Positions 28,535 through 36,933 of a stretch of DNA of 64,000 bases are shown piece after piece. This stretch comes from Phycisphaeraceae bacterium (GTDB lineage: Bacteria; Planctomycetota; Phycisphaerae; Phycisphaerales; UBA1924). The stretch covers positions 2,232,001 through 2,296,000 of the forward strand of contig JACKHF010000001.1 of the NCBI GenBank assembly GCA_020639155.1. The letters run 5' to 3'. Within the stretch, counting starts at the first letter, position 1. Every line of letters starts with the position of its first letter. The translations under genes were made by a program, and so were the position numbers. The notes below the pieces were generated by a model, which saw nothing but the letters and a program-made list of their open reading frames with translations, was not told where the DNA came from and searched no databases.

Positions 28535-29674
28535 TCAGAGGCTTGTCCATTCGCCGTTGTTCTTTGAGCTCGTCACACATGCCTCAACGAATCTGATGCC
28601 AAGATAGCCGTCGTGCGCATTGGGCACAACGCCCGCAAGATCTGTCTCAGCTGCGCCGGTTCTTACAGCATTGATCTGATCACACACGCCTCGATAAATA
28701 TTGGCGAACGCCTCAATGTACCCCTCGGGATGCCCGGCGGGTACGCGCGTTGAACTCGTCGCGATCGGTGACAGATTACCCATGCCACGCGTGTATGTCG
28801 TGCGTGAACAGTCATTGTGGATGAGCGTGAGTGTCTCCGGTGTTTCCTGCTTCCATACGAGACCCGCTTTGTCGCCATAGACGCGGATCGAGAGTCCGTT
28901 CGCCTCGCCGGTGCAGATCTGCGACGCGGTGAGCGTAACATGTACGTTGTTCTCGGCGCGGACGTGGACGCTCGCGTCGTCATCGAGTATGCGACCATCA
29001 ACAAAGCTTGTCAGGTGGGCGCTGACCTCGGTCGGTGTGCATCCGGTGATGAATCTTGCCAGATGCTCAGCGTGCGTGCCGATGTCGCCGAGTGCGCCCG
29101 CGATGCCTGCCCGCGAGGGATCGACCCGCCATGAGGCTTGTTTCTGCCCGGACTGCTCAATATTCTGCGAGAGCCATCCCTGGTGATACTCAACAAACAC
29201 GCGACGGATGGTGCCGAGTTTGCCACTTTGAGCAAGTTCTCTCGCATGACGCACCATGGGATACCCGGAGTATGTGTATGTCACCGCGCACACGAGGTTG
29301 TTCCGTGTTGCGAGCTTGTGCAGTTCTTTCGCCTCGTCGCTGGTGATCGTGAATGGTTTGTCACACACGACGTTCAGACCAGCTAACAAGCACGCGCGTG
29401 CGATCGCGTGGTGCGTGTCGTTCGGCGTGACAATCACGACAAAGTCAACCGGGTCCGACCGGTTGCTTTCCTTTTCAACAAGTTCCTGCCATGTGCCGTA
29501 GGATCGGTCTGGCGCAAGCCCGAGCGATCTGGCTGATGCGATCGAACGCTCGGGCGTGGATGACAGCGCTCCTGCGACAAACTCTGCGCATGAATCCAGC
29601 GCGATCGCTTTGCGATGCACCGCACCAATGAACGCGTCCTGCCCGCCGCCGATCATAGCGTATCGAAGTGTCAT
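28535..29674 (-). CDS. Gfo/Idh/MocA family NAD(P)-dependent oxidoreductase
   Basis: 379 residues, no signal peptide. Rossmann start MIGGGQDAFIGAVH, then DFVVIVTPNDTH and the catalytic-lysine motif in VVCDKPF (DKP in place of EKP, still keeping Lys). The C-terminal domain shows DIGTHAEHLARFI, with the substrate-side Asp and His. Such enzymes oxidise or reduce sugars or inositols. Start overlaps the stop of the isomerase gene by 4 bp, so the two should act on the same sugar. Convergent with the DUF1080 gene: the two stops are adjacent. Confidence 0.92.
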   Translation of the reverse strand: MTLRYAMIGGGQDAFIGAVHRKAIALDSCAEFVAGALSSTPERSIASARSLGLAPDRSYGTWQELVEKESNRSDPVDFVVIVTPNDTHHAIARACLLAGLNVVCDKPFTITSDEAKELHKLATRNNLVCAVTYTYSGYPMVRHARELAQSGKLGTIRRVFVEYHQGWLSQNIEQSGQKQASWRVDPSRAGIAGALGDIGTHAEHLARFITGCTPTEVSAHLTSFVDGRILDDDASVHVRAENNVHVTLTASQICTGEANGLSIRVYGDKAGLVWKQETPETLTLIHNDCSRTTYTRGMGNLSPIATSSTRVPAGHPEGYIEAFANIYRGVCDQINAVRTGAAETDLAGVVPNAHDGYLGIRFVEACVTSSKNNGEWTSL

Positions 29675-30681
29675 TGTGCCTGCTCCGCTGAGTCAAACGC
29701 TGCGTCGAATGCGCGATTTGCTGGTGTGAAATCAAGTGCGCGCACAAAGTCCGCAGCTTCCGCTGCGCCGTGCTCGCGGTCCATCGCGCTGTCCTCCCAT
29801 TCTACGCTGAGCGGGCCTGTGTACCCGATCCGATTGAGCGCGCGGACGATGTTCTCGAAGTTCACGTCGCCACGGCCGGGCGAGCGGAAATCCCAGCCTC
29901 GCTGATGATCACCAAAACTCAGGTGGCTCCCCAGGATGGACGTTGTGCCATCAAGATTCACCGCTGCATCCTTTACATGCACGTGGAAGATGCGATCGGG
30001 GAATGCATCGATCAGCTTGACCGGATCGATGCCCTGCCATTGCAGGTGCGACGGATCGAAGTTGATCCCGAACGCGGGATGATGATCAAGTGCAACGAGT
30101 GATCTTCGCATCGTGTGGATGTCGTACGCGATCTCGGTGGGATGGACTTCGAGAGCAAACTTCACGCTGTGCTTTGCAAATGCATCGAGGATCGGATTCC
30201 ACTGCGATGCGAACGTGCGATATCCCGCGTCGATCTCGTCCTGCGATGTTGGCGGGAAGAAGTACAGCTTGTGCCAGACCGGGGAGCCTGTGAACCCATT
30301 GACAACCTGCACGCCAAACCGTGCCGCTGCCTCGGCTGTGTCGATCATCTCCTGTGCCGCTCGTTGCTGCACGCCATCGGGCTTTCCGTCACCCCAGACG
30401 CGCTCTGGCACGATGGCCTTGTGGCGGGCATCGATGGGGTCTGAGACGGCCTGTCCCACAAGGTGATTCGAAATGGCAAGGCATTTGAGCCCATGTCTGG
30501 CAAGGGTTTCCCCCAGATTCGCGCAATACCTGTCTTCAGACAGCACGCGATCGACTTCGAAATGATCGCCCCAGCAGGCAAGTTCGAGTCCGTCGTATCC
30601 CCAGCTTGCCGCTTTTTCAGCCAGAACTGCCAGTGGCATGTCAGCCCATTGCCCGGTAAAGAGTGTGACAGGTCGAGCCAT
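29671..30681 (-). CDS. Sugar phosphate isomerase/epimerase (xylose isomerase-like TIM barrel)
   Basis: 336 residues from ATG 30681 (GGGAG upstream). TIM-barrel hallmarks: WGYDGLELACWGDHF, FALEVHPTEIAYD (metal-binding Glu), FGINFDPSHLQWQGID (Asp and His), IFHVHVKDA and PLSVEWEDSAMDR (C-terminal Glu). The order matches 3-keto-sugar or hydroxypyruvate isomerase-like proteins often paired with Gfo/Idh/MocA enzymes. Translationally coupled to the downstream oxidoreductase. Divergent from the MFS transporter gene, 99 bp away. Confidence 0.9.
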   Translation of the reverse strand: MARPVTLFTGQWADMPLAVLAEKAASWGYDGLELACWGDHFEVDRVLSEDRYCANLGETLARHGLKCLAISNHLVGQAVSDPIDARHKAIVPERVWGDGKPDGVQQRAAQEMIDTAEAAARFGVQVVNGFTGSPVWHKLYFFPPTSQDEIDAGYRTFASQWNPILDAFAKHSVKFALEVHPTEIAYDIHTMRRSLVALDHHPAFGINFDPSHLQWQGIDPVKLIDAFPDRIFHVHVKDAAVNLDGTTSILGSHLSFGDHQRGWDFRSPGRGDVNFENIVRALNRIGYTGPLSVEWEDSAMDREHGAAEAADFVRALDFTPANRAFDAAFDSAEQAQ

Positions 30682-30780
30682 ACAGCGTTGCTCCCGTGAA
30701 TCAGTGTGGTTGCAGGAAACGGCGATTTCTGGTAACGTGTGGGGTTTCCGCACGCAGTCTGCAAGGGTAGGGGGTTGGGC

Positions 30781-32397
30781 ATGGAACGAGGCCGCTCGGG
30801 CACCACCGCATTGTCAGTGATGATGTTCCTGCAATACGCCGTCTGGGGCGTGTGGCTGCCGTACCTTGCCAACTACCTCGGCTCCGGCTGGATTGTCGCA
30901 AACGAGCAACTTGCTCCGGCACAGACGTTCGATCTCGGTCACGATCCCTTTGTGCCCGGCGAGTCCGGTCTGATCTTCATCAAGGACAAGTCGAGCTTTG
31001 AAAAAGCGATCGCAGCTACAACAAAGAAGATCGACGATGCCGAAACATCGGAGCAGGATCGTGCAACCGCACGCGCAGACCGCGACCAACTGCACTCTCA
31101 GATCGAGAACGCGCCCGAGAAGGTTGATCTTGCCGTGGTCAAGGAACAACTGACATCTGCTGGGTACAAGCGCGTTGGTGGCGGGTTGTGGTTCTCTGGT
31201 GCTGCTATCGGCTGGATTCTTGGGCTCGCTGGTTCGATCGGCGCGATCTTTGCACCGTTTCTTGCAGGCCAGATCGCCGACAGATTCATCAATGCAGAGA
31301 AATGGCTTGGCATTCTGCTCATCACAGGAGGGGCGCTCAAGTACCTCACGTTCTATGCGCACTCGTATGAATCATTCCTCGCGATGTCGATCCTCTATTC
31401 GATTGCATACATGCCGACACTGGCGATCACGAACTCGATCGCGTTCGCGCATCTCAAAGACCCGCAGAAGCAGTTTGGCCCTGTGCGTACGTGGGGCACG
31501 ATCGGATGGATCATCGCGTCAAACGCGTTCCCATTGATTTGGCTGCAGACAAATCTGCATCCAACATCGCTGCCACCGTTTCTTGCCGGTGATCCCAAGC
31601 CCGATCAGGCAGGACTCATTGCCGACGCGCTCCGCGTTTCTGGTGTGATGGCAATCGGGTACGGCATCTGGGCGATGTTATTCCTGCCGAAGACACCGCC
31701 AACCAGGAGCAGCGAGCATCCGTTCGCATTCTTGAAAGCACTTGAGTACTTCAAGCATCGTGGTCTGCTCATCATGACGATCGCAGCACTCCCGATCTCG
31801 ATGATCCACCAGGTCTACTTCATTCGCACCGGCCCATTCATCGAAGCGGCCGGATACAAGTCGGTGTACATCGGCCCCATCATGTCGATCGGCCAGATCG
31901 CAGAGATCATCATGCTCGCGATTCTTGGCCTGTTCCTGAAGCGGCTCGGTTTCAAGCTGGTTCTCGCACTCGGATGTGTCGCGTACTTTGTGCGGTTTGC
32001 GCTCTTTGCGCTCGCAGATGGTGGCACGAAAGAGTTGATCCTGCTCTCGTGTGTGCTCCACGGATTGTGTTACGGGTTCTTCTTTGCTGGCGCGTACATC
32101 TACCTTGAACGCATTGTGCCGAAGGATGCTCGCCACTCAGCACAGACATTGTTTGGTGTTGTCATTCTTGGTGCGGGTCCTGTGCTCGCAGGTTTCTACA
32201 ACGCGTGGCTTGGTTCGATCGGTAAGGAAAATACAACGGGCGTGCAGGACTGGGCATTGATCTGGTGGGTGCAGGGTTTTATAGGTCTTGCCTGTGCTGT
32301 GCTGGTGCTTGCTGCGTTCAAGCAGGGCGTATTCCGCGATGAAAGCACCGAGGAAATCGCGTCCGTTCCCGCCGATGCTGCGGAGGAGATACCATAA
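30781..32397 (+). CDS. MFS transporter, nucleoside:proton symporter family, with a large first periplasmic loop
   Basis: 538 residues from ATG 30781 (AGGGGG upstream). The start LSVMMFLQYAVWGVWLPYLANYL is the signature of the nucleoside:H+ symporter family (NupG/XapB-like), which usually has about 400-420 residues. The extra length is a hydrophilic insertion of about 110 residues between TM1 and TM2 (about nt 30890-31190) with a coiled-coil-like part (KKIDDAETSEQDRATARADRD). The remaining eleven segments follow. Given its neighbours, the substrate may be a sugar derivative rather than a nucleoside (inference). Confidence 0.85.
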   Translation: MERGRSGTTALSVMMFLQYAVWGVWLPYLANYLGSGWIVANEQLAPAQTFDLGHDPFVPGESGLIFIKDKSSFEKAIAATTKKIDDAETSEQDRATARADRDQLHSQIENAPEKVDLAVVKEQLTSAGYKRVGGGLWFSGAAIGWILGLAGSIGAIFAPFLAGQIADRFINAEKWLGILLITGGALKYLTFYAHSYESFLAMSILYSIAYMPTLAITNSIAFAHLKDPQKQFGPVRTWGTIGWIIASNAFPLIWLQTNLHPTSLPPFLAGDPKPDQAGLIADALRVSGVMAIGYGIWAMLFLPKTPPTRSSEHPFAFLKALEYFKHRGLLIMTIAALPISMIHQVYFIRTGPFIEAAGYKSVYIGPIMSIGQIAEIIMLAILGLFLKRLGFKLVLALGCVAYFVRFALFALADGGTKELILLSCVLHGLCYGFFFAGAYIYLERIVPKDARHSAQTLFGVVILGAGPVLAGFYNAWLGSIGKENTTGVQDWALIWWVQGFIGLACAVLVLAAFKQGVFRDESTEEIASVPADAAEEIP

Positions 32398-32492
32398 CCC
32401 ATCCATAAGTTTGCTCTTTGGATGACAATCCTGTCTGCTCGTGTTCACATTCTCACACTGATGCTCGCGTCAGATTCGTATTGGAGAGAGTC

Positions 32493-33821
32493 ATGTCCGA
32501 TCACATTCACAACCATTCACGCCGCTCATTCCTTGGCACGACCGCAGTTGCGGGTGCTGCCGCACTTGGCCTCAGCGCTGCTGCCGGTGCAGCAAAGCCT
32601 CGCAAGCCGCTTCTTCCAACTGTGAAAGCTGGTCGCGCACCAAAGCTTGGCGCGAACGAGCCCATCCGCATGGGTGTCATCGGCACCGGCGGTATGGGCA
32701 CGGGCCATTGCCACGCGTTCTGCAACTTCGCCGAAAAGGGCACTGCCGATGTGCAACTCGTTGCGATCGCAGACGTGTGTGATGAGCGTCGCATGAACGC
32801 GCATCGCGCCTGCGTCGAAAAGCAGAACGGCATGGAGGTCATGGAGACACGCGACTACAAGAAACTGCTCGCGCGTGACGATATCCACGGCGTTCTCATC
32901 GCATCGCCCGAGCACTGGCACGCACAGCACATCATCGACGCGCTCCACGCAGGCAAGGACGTGTATACAGAAAAACCGATGACGCTCCGTCTCGATCAGG
33001 CAATGGCCGTTCGCAAGGCGGTCGAGTCACATCCCGAGCGCATTTTCCAGGTCGGCACGCAGATGATTATGCTGCCGAAGTATCAGGAAGCGCGCAAGGC
33101 GATCAAGGCCGGCAAGATTGGCACACCCATATGGTCGCAAACTTCGTACTGCAGAAACACCCCGTCCGGCGAATGGAACTACTACGGCATCAACAAGGAG
33201 TGGGAGCCGGGCGTGAACCTTGACTGGAACGCATGGCTCGGCCATCTTGGCCCGCGTGAGTGGGACCCCAAGGTGTACGCACGCTGGCGCCGCTACAGGG
33301 ACTTCTCCACGGGCATCGTTGGAGATCTGCTCGTTCACGTCATGACACCGATGATCTTTGCGCTCGACGCGGGCTGGCCTGTGAATGTTGTTGCCACCGG
33401 CACGCACATGATCGACAAGGACATGGAGAACCACGACCAGGTGAACCTCACCGTTGTCTTTGAGAACGGCCACACCATGGTCATCGCGGGCGCGACAAAC
33501 AACGAGGTTGGTCTTGAAACGCTCATCCGTGGCAACAAGGCCAACATGTACCTCAATGGTCGTCATTGCGATATCCGTCCGGAACGCGCGTACGTCGACG
33601 AAATCGAGCGCGAGGAGGTTACCTGTCCTGACATTGGGAACGATCAGGATCAGCTGCGCCTGAACTGGCTCGAATCCATCCGCTCGCGCACGCCCGCGCT
33701 GAGCAACATCGATCTTGCATCAAAAGTGCTCGTCGCGGTCGATCTTGCGACACGATCAATGTGGGATGGGCACGCGTACAAGTTTGACGCGAAGACCCTG
33801 CAGGCTTCTGCGGTGAAGTAG
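32493..33821 (+). CDS. Tat-exported Gfo/Idh/MocA family oxidoreductase
   Basis: 442 residues from ATG 32493 (TTGGAGAGAG upstream). A twin-arginine leader, HSRRSFLGTTAVAGAAALG, directs folded export. The Rossmann start is MGVIGTGGMGTGHCHAF, followed by GVLIASPEHWHAQH and catalytic Lys in YTEKPM. Long C-terminal domain with NTPSGEWNYYG, GDLLVHVMTPMIF and a bacterial C-terminal extension. Acts on a sugar in the periplasm with a tightly bound cofactor, as proposed for similar Tat proteins. First gene of a tight cluster with apbE. Confidence 0.93.
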   Translation: MSDHIHNHSRRSFLGTTAVAGAAALGLSAAAGAAKPRKPLLPTVKAGRAPKLGANEPIRMGVIGTGGMGTGHCHAFCNFAEKGTADVQLVAIADVCDERRMNAHRACVEKQNGMEVMETRDYKKLLARDDIHGVLIASPEHWHAQHIIDALHAGKDVYTEKPMTLRLDQAMAVRKAVESHPERIFQVGTQMIMLPKYQEARKAIKAGKIGTPIWSQTSYCRNTPSGEWNYYGINKEWEPGVNLDWNAWLGHLGPREWDPKVYARWRRYRDFSTGIVGDLLVHVMTPMIFALDAGWPVNVVATGTHMIDKDMENHDQVNLTVVFENGHTMVIAGATNNEVGLETLIRGNKANMYLNGRHCDIRPERAYVDEIEREEVTCPDIGNDQDQLRLNWLESIRSRTPALSNIDLASKVLVAVDLATRSMWDGHAYKFDAKTLQASAVK

Positions 33822-34696
33822 TGGCAGACCATGTTGACATCAGGCTTGCGTTTGATGCCATGGGCACAACATTCGAGTTCGTGATCGCATCGTTTGCGCG
33901 AAGTATTTCGGGCACCGATGCGCGAGCGATACTCGAAGAAGCCGCGGAGATCGTCAAGGAGTGGCACGATCGATTGACGATCTTTGATCGTGGGTCGATC
34001 GTGTCACGCATCAACGCAACGCCGGTCGGTCAGTCTGTGCGGATAGATCGTGATCTGTTCGACATGCTCGAGCTATGTGCGCAAGCAACAAACGATACGA
34101 GCGGCGCGTTCGATATCGATGTTGGTATGTTGATGTCTGCGCATGGGTTCCGCGGTGAGACTGCATCGACGAATGCGAACGCGCATCAAAACTCGTCGTA
34201 CTCACTGGATGCAACCAGACTCACTGTCACTCGCGACGACGCTGCCTGCTCGCTCGACTTCGGCGGGATTGCAAAGGGGTTCGTTCTCGATCGTGTCTGC
34301 GAACTCCTGCGCGAGTATGGCGTGACATCCGCGCTGCTGCATGGAGGCACATCATCTGTCGCGTGCATTGGAACGATGCCAAGCATAAAGCGATGGCGGA
34401 TCGCGGTCCTGGATTATCCAGATGCGATCGAACTTGAAGACAGTTGCATGTCGGTGTCGCGGATCGATGGCAGAGTGTCACCAGCGGGTGGCCACATCAT
34501 GGACCCGAAAACGGGTGTGCCGGTAACGGATGTTCCCGGCGCGTGCGTGGTCGGTCCGAGTGCAGCAGTGTGCGAGATATGGTCAACAGCACTTGTTGTT
34601 GATCCGTCACTCACTGCGCATCTTCCGGATGGATACACTGCAACTGCTCTTGCTGCAAGCAGGATGCACAAGGAAAAGGACCTGGCCCATGTCTGA
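33821..34696 (+). CDS. apbE: FAD:protein FMN transferase (ApbE family)
   Basis: 291 residues. The GTG start shares its first base with the TAG stop of the preceding gene, so translation is coupled. ApbE motifs: AMGTTFEFVI, FDIDVGMLM, LDFGGIAKGFVLDRV (FAD/Mg site), LLHGGTSSVACIG and HIMDPKTGVPV. The usual G-G of ING-G is altered to HGGTS. No lipobox or signal peptide is seen although most ApbE proteins are exported, so it may work in the cytoplasm or on substrates before export. Attaches FMN to Thr/Ser of target flavoproteins; its target is not visible here. Confidence 0.87.
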   Translation: MADHVDIRLAFDAMGTTFEFVIASFARSISGTDARAILEEAAEIVKEWHDRLTIFDRGSIVSRINATPVGQSVRIDRDLFDMLELCAQATNDTSGAFDIDVGMLMSAHGFRGETASTNANAHQNSSYSLDATRLTVTRDDAACSLDFGGIAKGFVLDRVCELLREYGVTSALLHGGTSSVACIGTMPSIKRWRIAVLDYPDAIELEDSCMSVSRIDGRVSPAGGHIMDPKTGVPVTDVPGACVVGPSAAVCEIWSTALVVDPSLTAHLPDGYTATALAASRMHKEKDLAHV

Positions 34697-35924
34697 TATT
34701 GCTCGTCGCGAGTTTCTGGCAAAGAGTGTTGGCTCAGCTGCCGCGTTTGCACTCGTCCCCGATGTGCTCGGCGCGCCCGTGCGATGGAACTCTCGTGCGC
34801 CATTGCGTGTGGGTGTTGTCGGTGCGGGCAGACAGGGTCGCGCAATTGCAGGAGAGCTCGTGTCGATCGATGAGGTTTCCGTGACCGCGATCTGCGACAC
34901 GGATGATCGCCGGCTTGCCGCAGGATTGCGCAGGTCCGCTGGTGCGACAGGATTCGCTACCGTTGCAGAGATGCTGGCAAAGGGTGATGTCGATGCTGTC
35001 GTCGTTGCAACGCCAACACACACGCACAGGGACGTTGCTGTTGCTGCGTTGCAAGCAGGCAAGCATATCTACTGCGAGTGCCCCCTCGCGCACACCATCG
35101 CAGACTGCAAAGCGATCGCCGACGCCGCCAAGTCCGCCTCGGTTGTCGCTGCAGCCGGGTGTCAGGGCAGAGCAAACCCCGTGTACCAGCTCGCACGCGG
35201 GTTCTTCAAGTCAGACTCCGTGCGTGATCTCGTGTCGATGTATGCCCAGTCACACGACAAGACGACGTGGATTTCGCCCGCATCAGAACCGGATCGCTAC
35301 AAAGCGTTCAACTGGAAGCTCGATCCCGAGGTCTCGCTCGGTCTTGCTGGCGAGGTGGGTACGCAGCAGTTCGATGTGTTCCATTGGTACACGGACAGGT
35401 ATCCTGTGAAAGTGTCCGGTCTTGGATCCGTGCGTGCCTATCGCGAAGATAACCGCAAGGTCAACGACACGATCGCGCTGAACCTCATCTTCGATGATGG
35501 GACAGTGTTGCAATACGGCGCAACGATCGGCAACTCCTACGGCGGGAACTACGAGGTCTTCCACGGCACGAACGCTGCGATCAAGCTCGCGTGGACGCAC
35601 GGCTGGATGTTCAAGGAGTCCGACGCGCCGACGCAAGGCTGGGAGGTCTACGCGAATCGGCAGCAGTTCCACACGGACGAGGGCATCACGCTGATCGCTG
35701 GCGCGACCAAACTCGCAGAGCAGGGCAAGCTGAAGGAGGGTGTTGGTCTGCCGCATGTCCCTGTGCACTACGCGCTCGTTGACTGGATCAATGCGATCAG
35801 CGCGAACGATGCTCCCGCGTGCTCGATCGCCGAGGGCGCTCGCGCAACAGCGGTCGCGATCGCAGCCAACGAAGCGGTACGTTCCGGAAAGACAGTCGAT
35901 ATCGATCTTGGCGCGTTGTCCTAA
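34689..35924 (+). CDS. Tat-exported Gfo/Idh/MocA-like protein lacking the catalytic lysine
   Basis: 411 residues from ATG 34689 (AAGGA upstream), overlapping apbE by 8 bp. A twin-arginine-like leader ARREFLAKSVGSAAAFAL is followed by Rossmann GVVGAGRQGRA. The EKP motif is replaced by ECP (Cys129-Glu130-Cys131-Pro132), so the catalytic Lys is Cys. The C-terminal domain keeps GEVGTQQFDVFHWY (Asp and His). The loss suggests a changed reaction or a sugar-binding role. Third gene of the oxidoreductase-ApbE-oxidoreductase set. Confidence 0.88.
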   Translation: MSDIARREFLAKSVGSAAAFALVPDVLGAPVRWNSRAPLRVGVVGAGRQGRAIAGELVSIDEVSVTAICDTDDRRLAAGLRRSAGATGFATVAEMLAKGDVDAVVVATPTHTHRDVAVAALQAGKHIYCECPLAHTIADCKAIADAAKSASVVAAAGCQGRANPVYQLARGFFKSDSVRDLVSMYAQSHDKTTWISPASEPDRYKAFNWKLDPEVSLGLAGEVGTQQFDVFHWYTDRYPVKVSGLGSVRAYREDNRKVNDTIALNLIFDDGTVLQYGATIGNSYGGNYEVFHGTNAAIKLAWTHGWMFKESDAPTQGWEVYANRQQFHTDEGITLIAGATKLAEQGKLKEGVGLPHVPVHYALVDWINAISANDAPACSIAEGARATAVAIAANEAVRSGKTVDIDLGALS

Positions 35925-35945
35925 CACATGTTGTCATAACACACA

Positions 35946-36734
35946 ATGAAACACGTTCCAAAGCTCACATCACTCCCATACACCGCGCGCATCGGCATCG
36001 CTGTATTGATGCTGACACTGCTCGGCGGATATGTAGTCTCGGGCATCCACCTGAAGACACACTATGACAATCGCGACGGCTCGCCGGGGTTCACGCTCGG
36101 CGACATCCGCGGACACTACCACGGCGTGCAGTCGCCGTCGCCATTGGTTGCTTCGCTCCAGCAGGATCATCCGGACGCTGAAACACTCCCGGACGACAAA
36201 CGCAAGGCGCTGCTCGATTGGCTCGCAGAAACCGACAAACTCTCGGAGCAGTACGACAACTTCGATCTTGGTGACAACGCGCCTGCTGAGATCATCGCGG
36301 TGAGTTGTCTGGATTGTCACTCTCGCAACTCAACCGGCCCCGATGCACACCCCTCGGTGCCTCTGGAGTTCTGGTCCGACATCCAGGAGATCGCGTTTTC
36401 GAAGGACATCCAGCCGACCAGCGAGGCGGTGCTCGCGATGAGCCAGCACACGCACGCGCCGACAATGGCGGTGATTCTGATTATCGTCGGACTGCTCGCG
36501 TGCATGACCAGACTCCACGGGCAACTCACAGGCATTGTGCTGCTGGCTGGCGGGCTCGGACTCGGGCTGGACATGGCAAGCTGGTGGCTAGCACGATCGA
36601 ACGAGGTGTGGATTAACGTACTGGTCGCGGGTGGCACTGTGTACGCTATCGCGATCGGCTTGCTAGGTGCAGTGGTTGTCATCGATTGCCTGATTCCAAG
36701 CTTTGCAAAGCAGTCTGGATCTGCATCAAACTAA
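35946..36734 (+). CDS. Membrane protein with one c-type heme motif
   Basis: 262 residues. N-terminal TM (IGIAVLMLTLLGGYVVSGI), an exported region of about 125 residues with a single CLDCH heme-binding motif (about residue 122), and three C-terminal TM segments (MAVILIIVGLLACM, GIVLLAGGLGLGLDMASWWL, LVAGGTVYAIAIGLLGAVVVI). Resembles unnamed planctomycete cytochrome-like membrane proteins. Possibly carries electrons for the periplasmic oxidoreductases encoded just upstream, from which it is separated by 21 bp (inference). Confidence 0.75.
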   Translation: MKHVPKLTSLPYTARIGIAVLMLTLLGGYVVSGIHLKTHYDNRDGSPGFTLGDIRGHYHGVQSPSPLVASLQQDHPDAETLPDDKRKALLDWLAETDKLSEQYDNFDLGDNAPAEIIAVSCLDCHSRNSTGPDAHPSVPLEFWSDIQEIAFSKDIQPTSEAVLAMSQHTHAPTMAVILIIVGLLACMTRLHGQLTGIVLLAGGLGLGLDMASWWLARSNEVWINVLVAGGTVYAIAIGLLGAVVVIDCLIPSFAKQSGSASN

Positions 36735-36933
36735 CTTCCTATAAGTCAAACCACACCCGGAATTGTTCCGCAGGAGGCATGATCATCGATTCGCCGACGT
36801 GGTGTTTCGTGTACGCTGGAGTCGCGTCGAAACGCATCGATGTCCGGTTATGACGGAATACGGGCACCATTCGGTTCGTTCGTGTTGCATCCTGTCCATG
36901 TATCCTGTTTCGTACCCATTCCGAGAGGAGCGG

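Noticed and set aside
36779..36853. 24-codon frame after AGGAGG upstream of the tricorn-like gene
   Set aside because: Only one base separates the site from the ATG, and nothing else supports a leader peptide.
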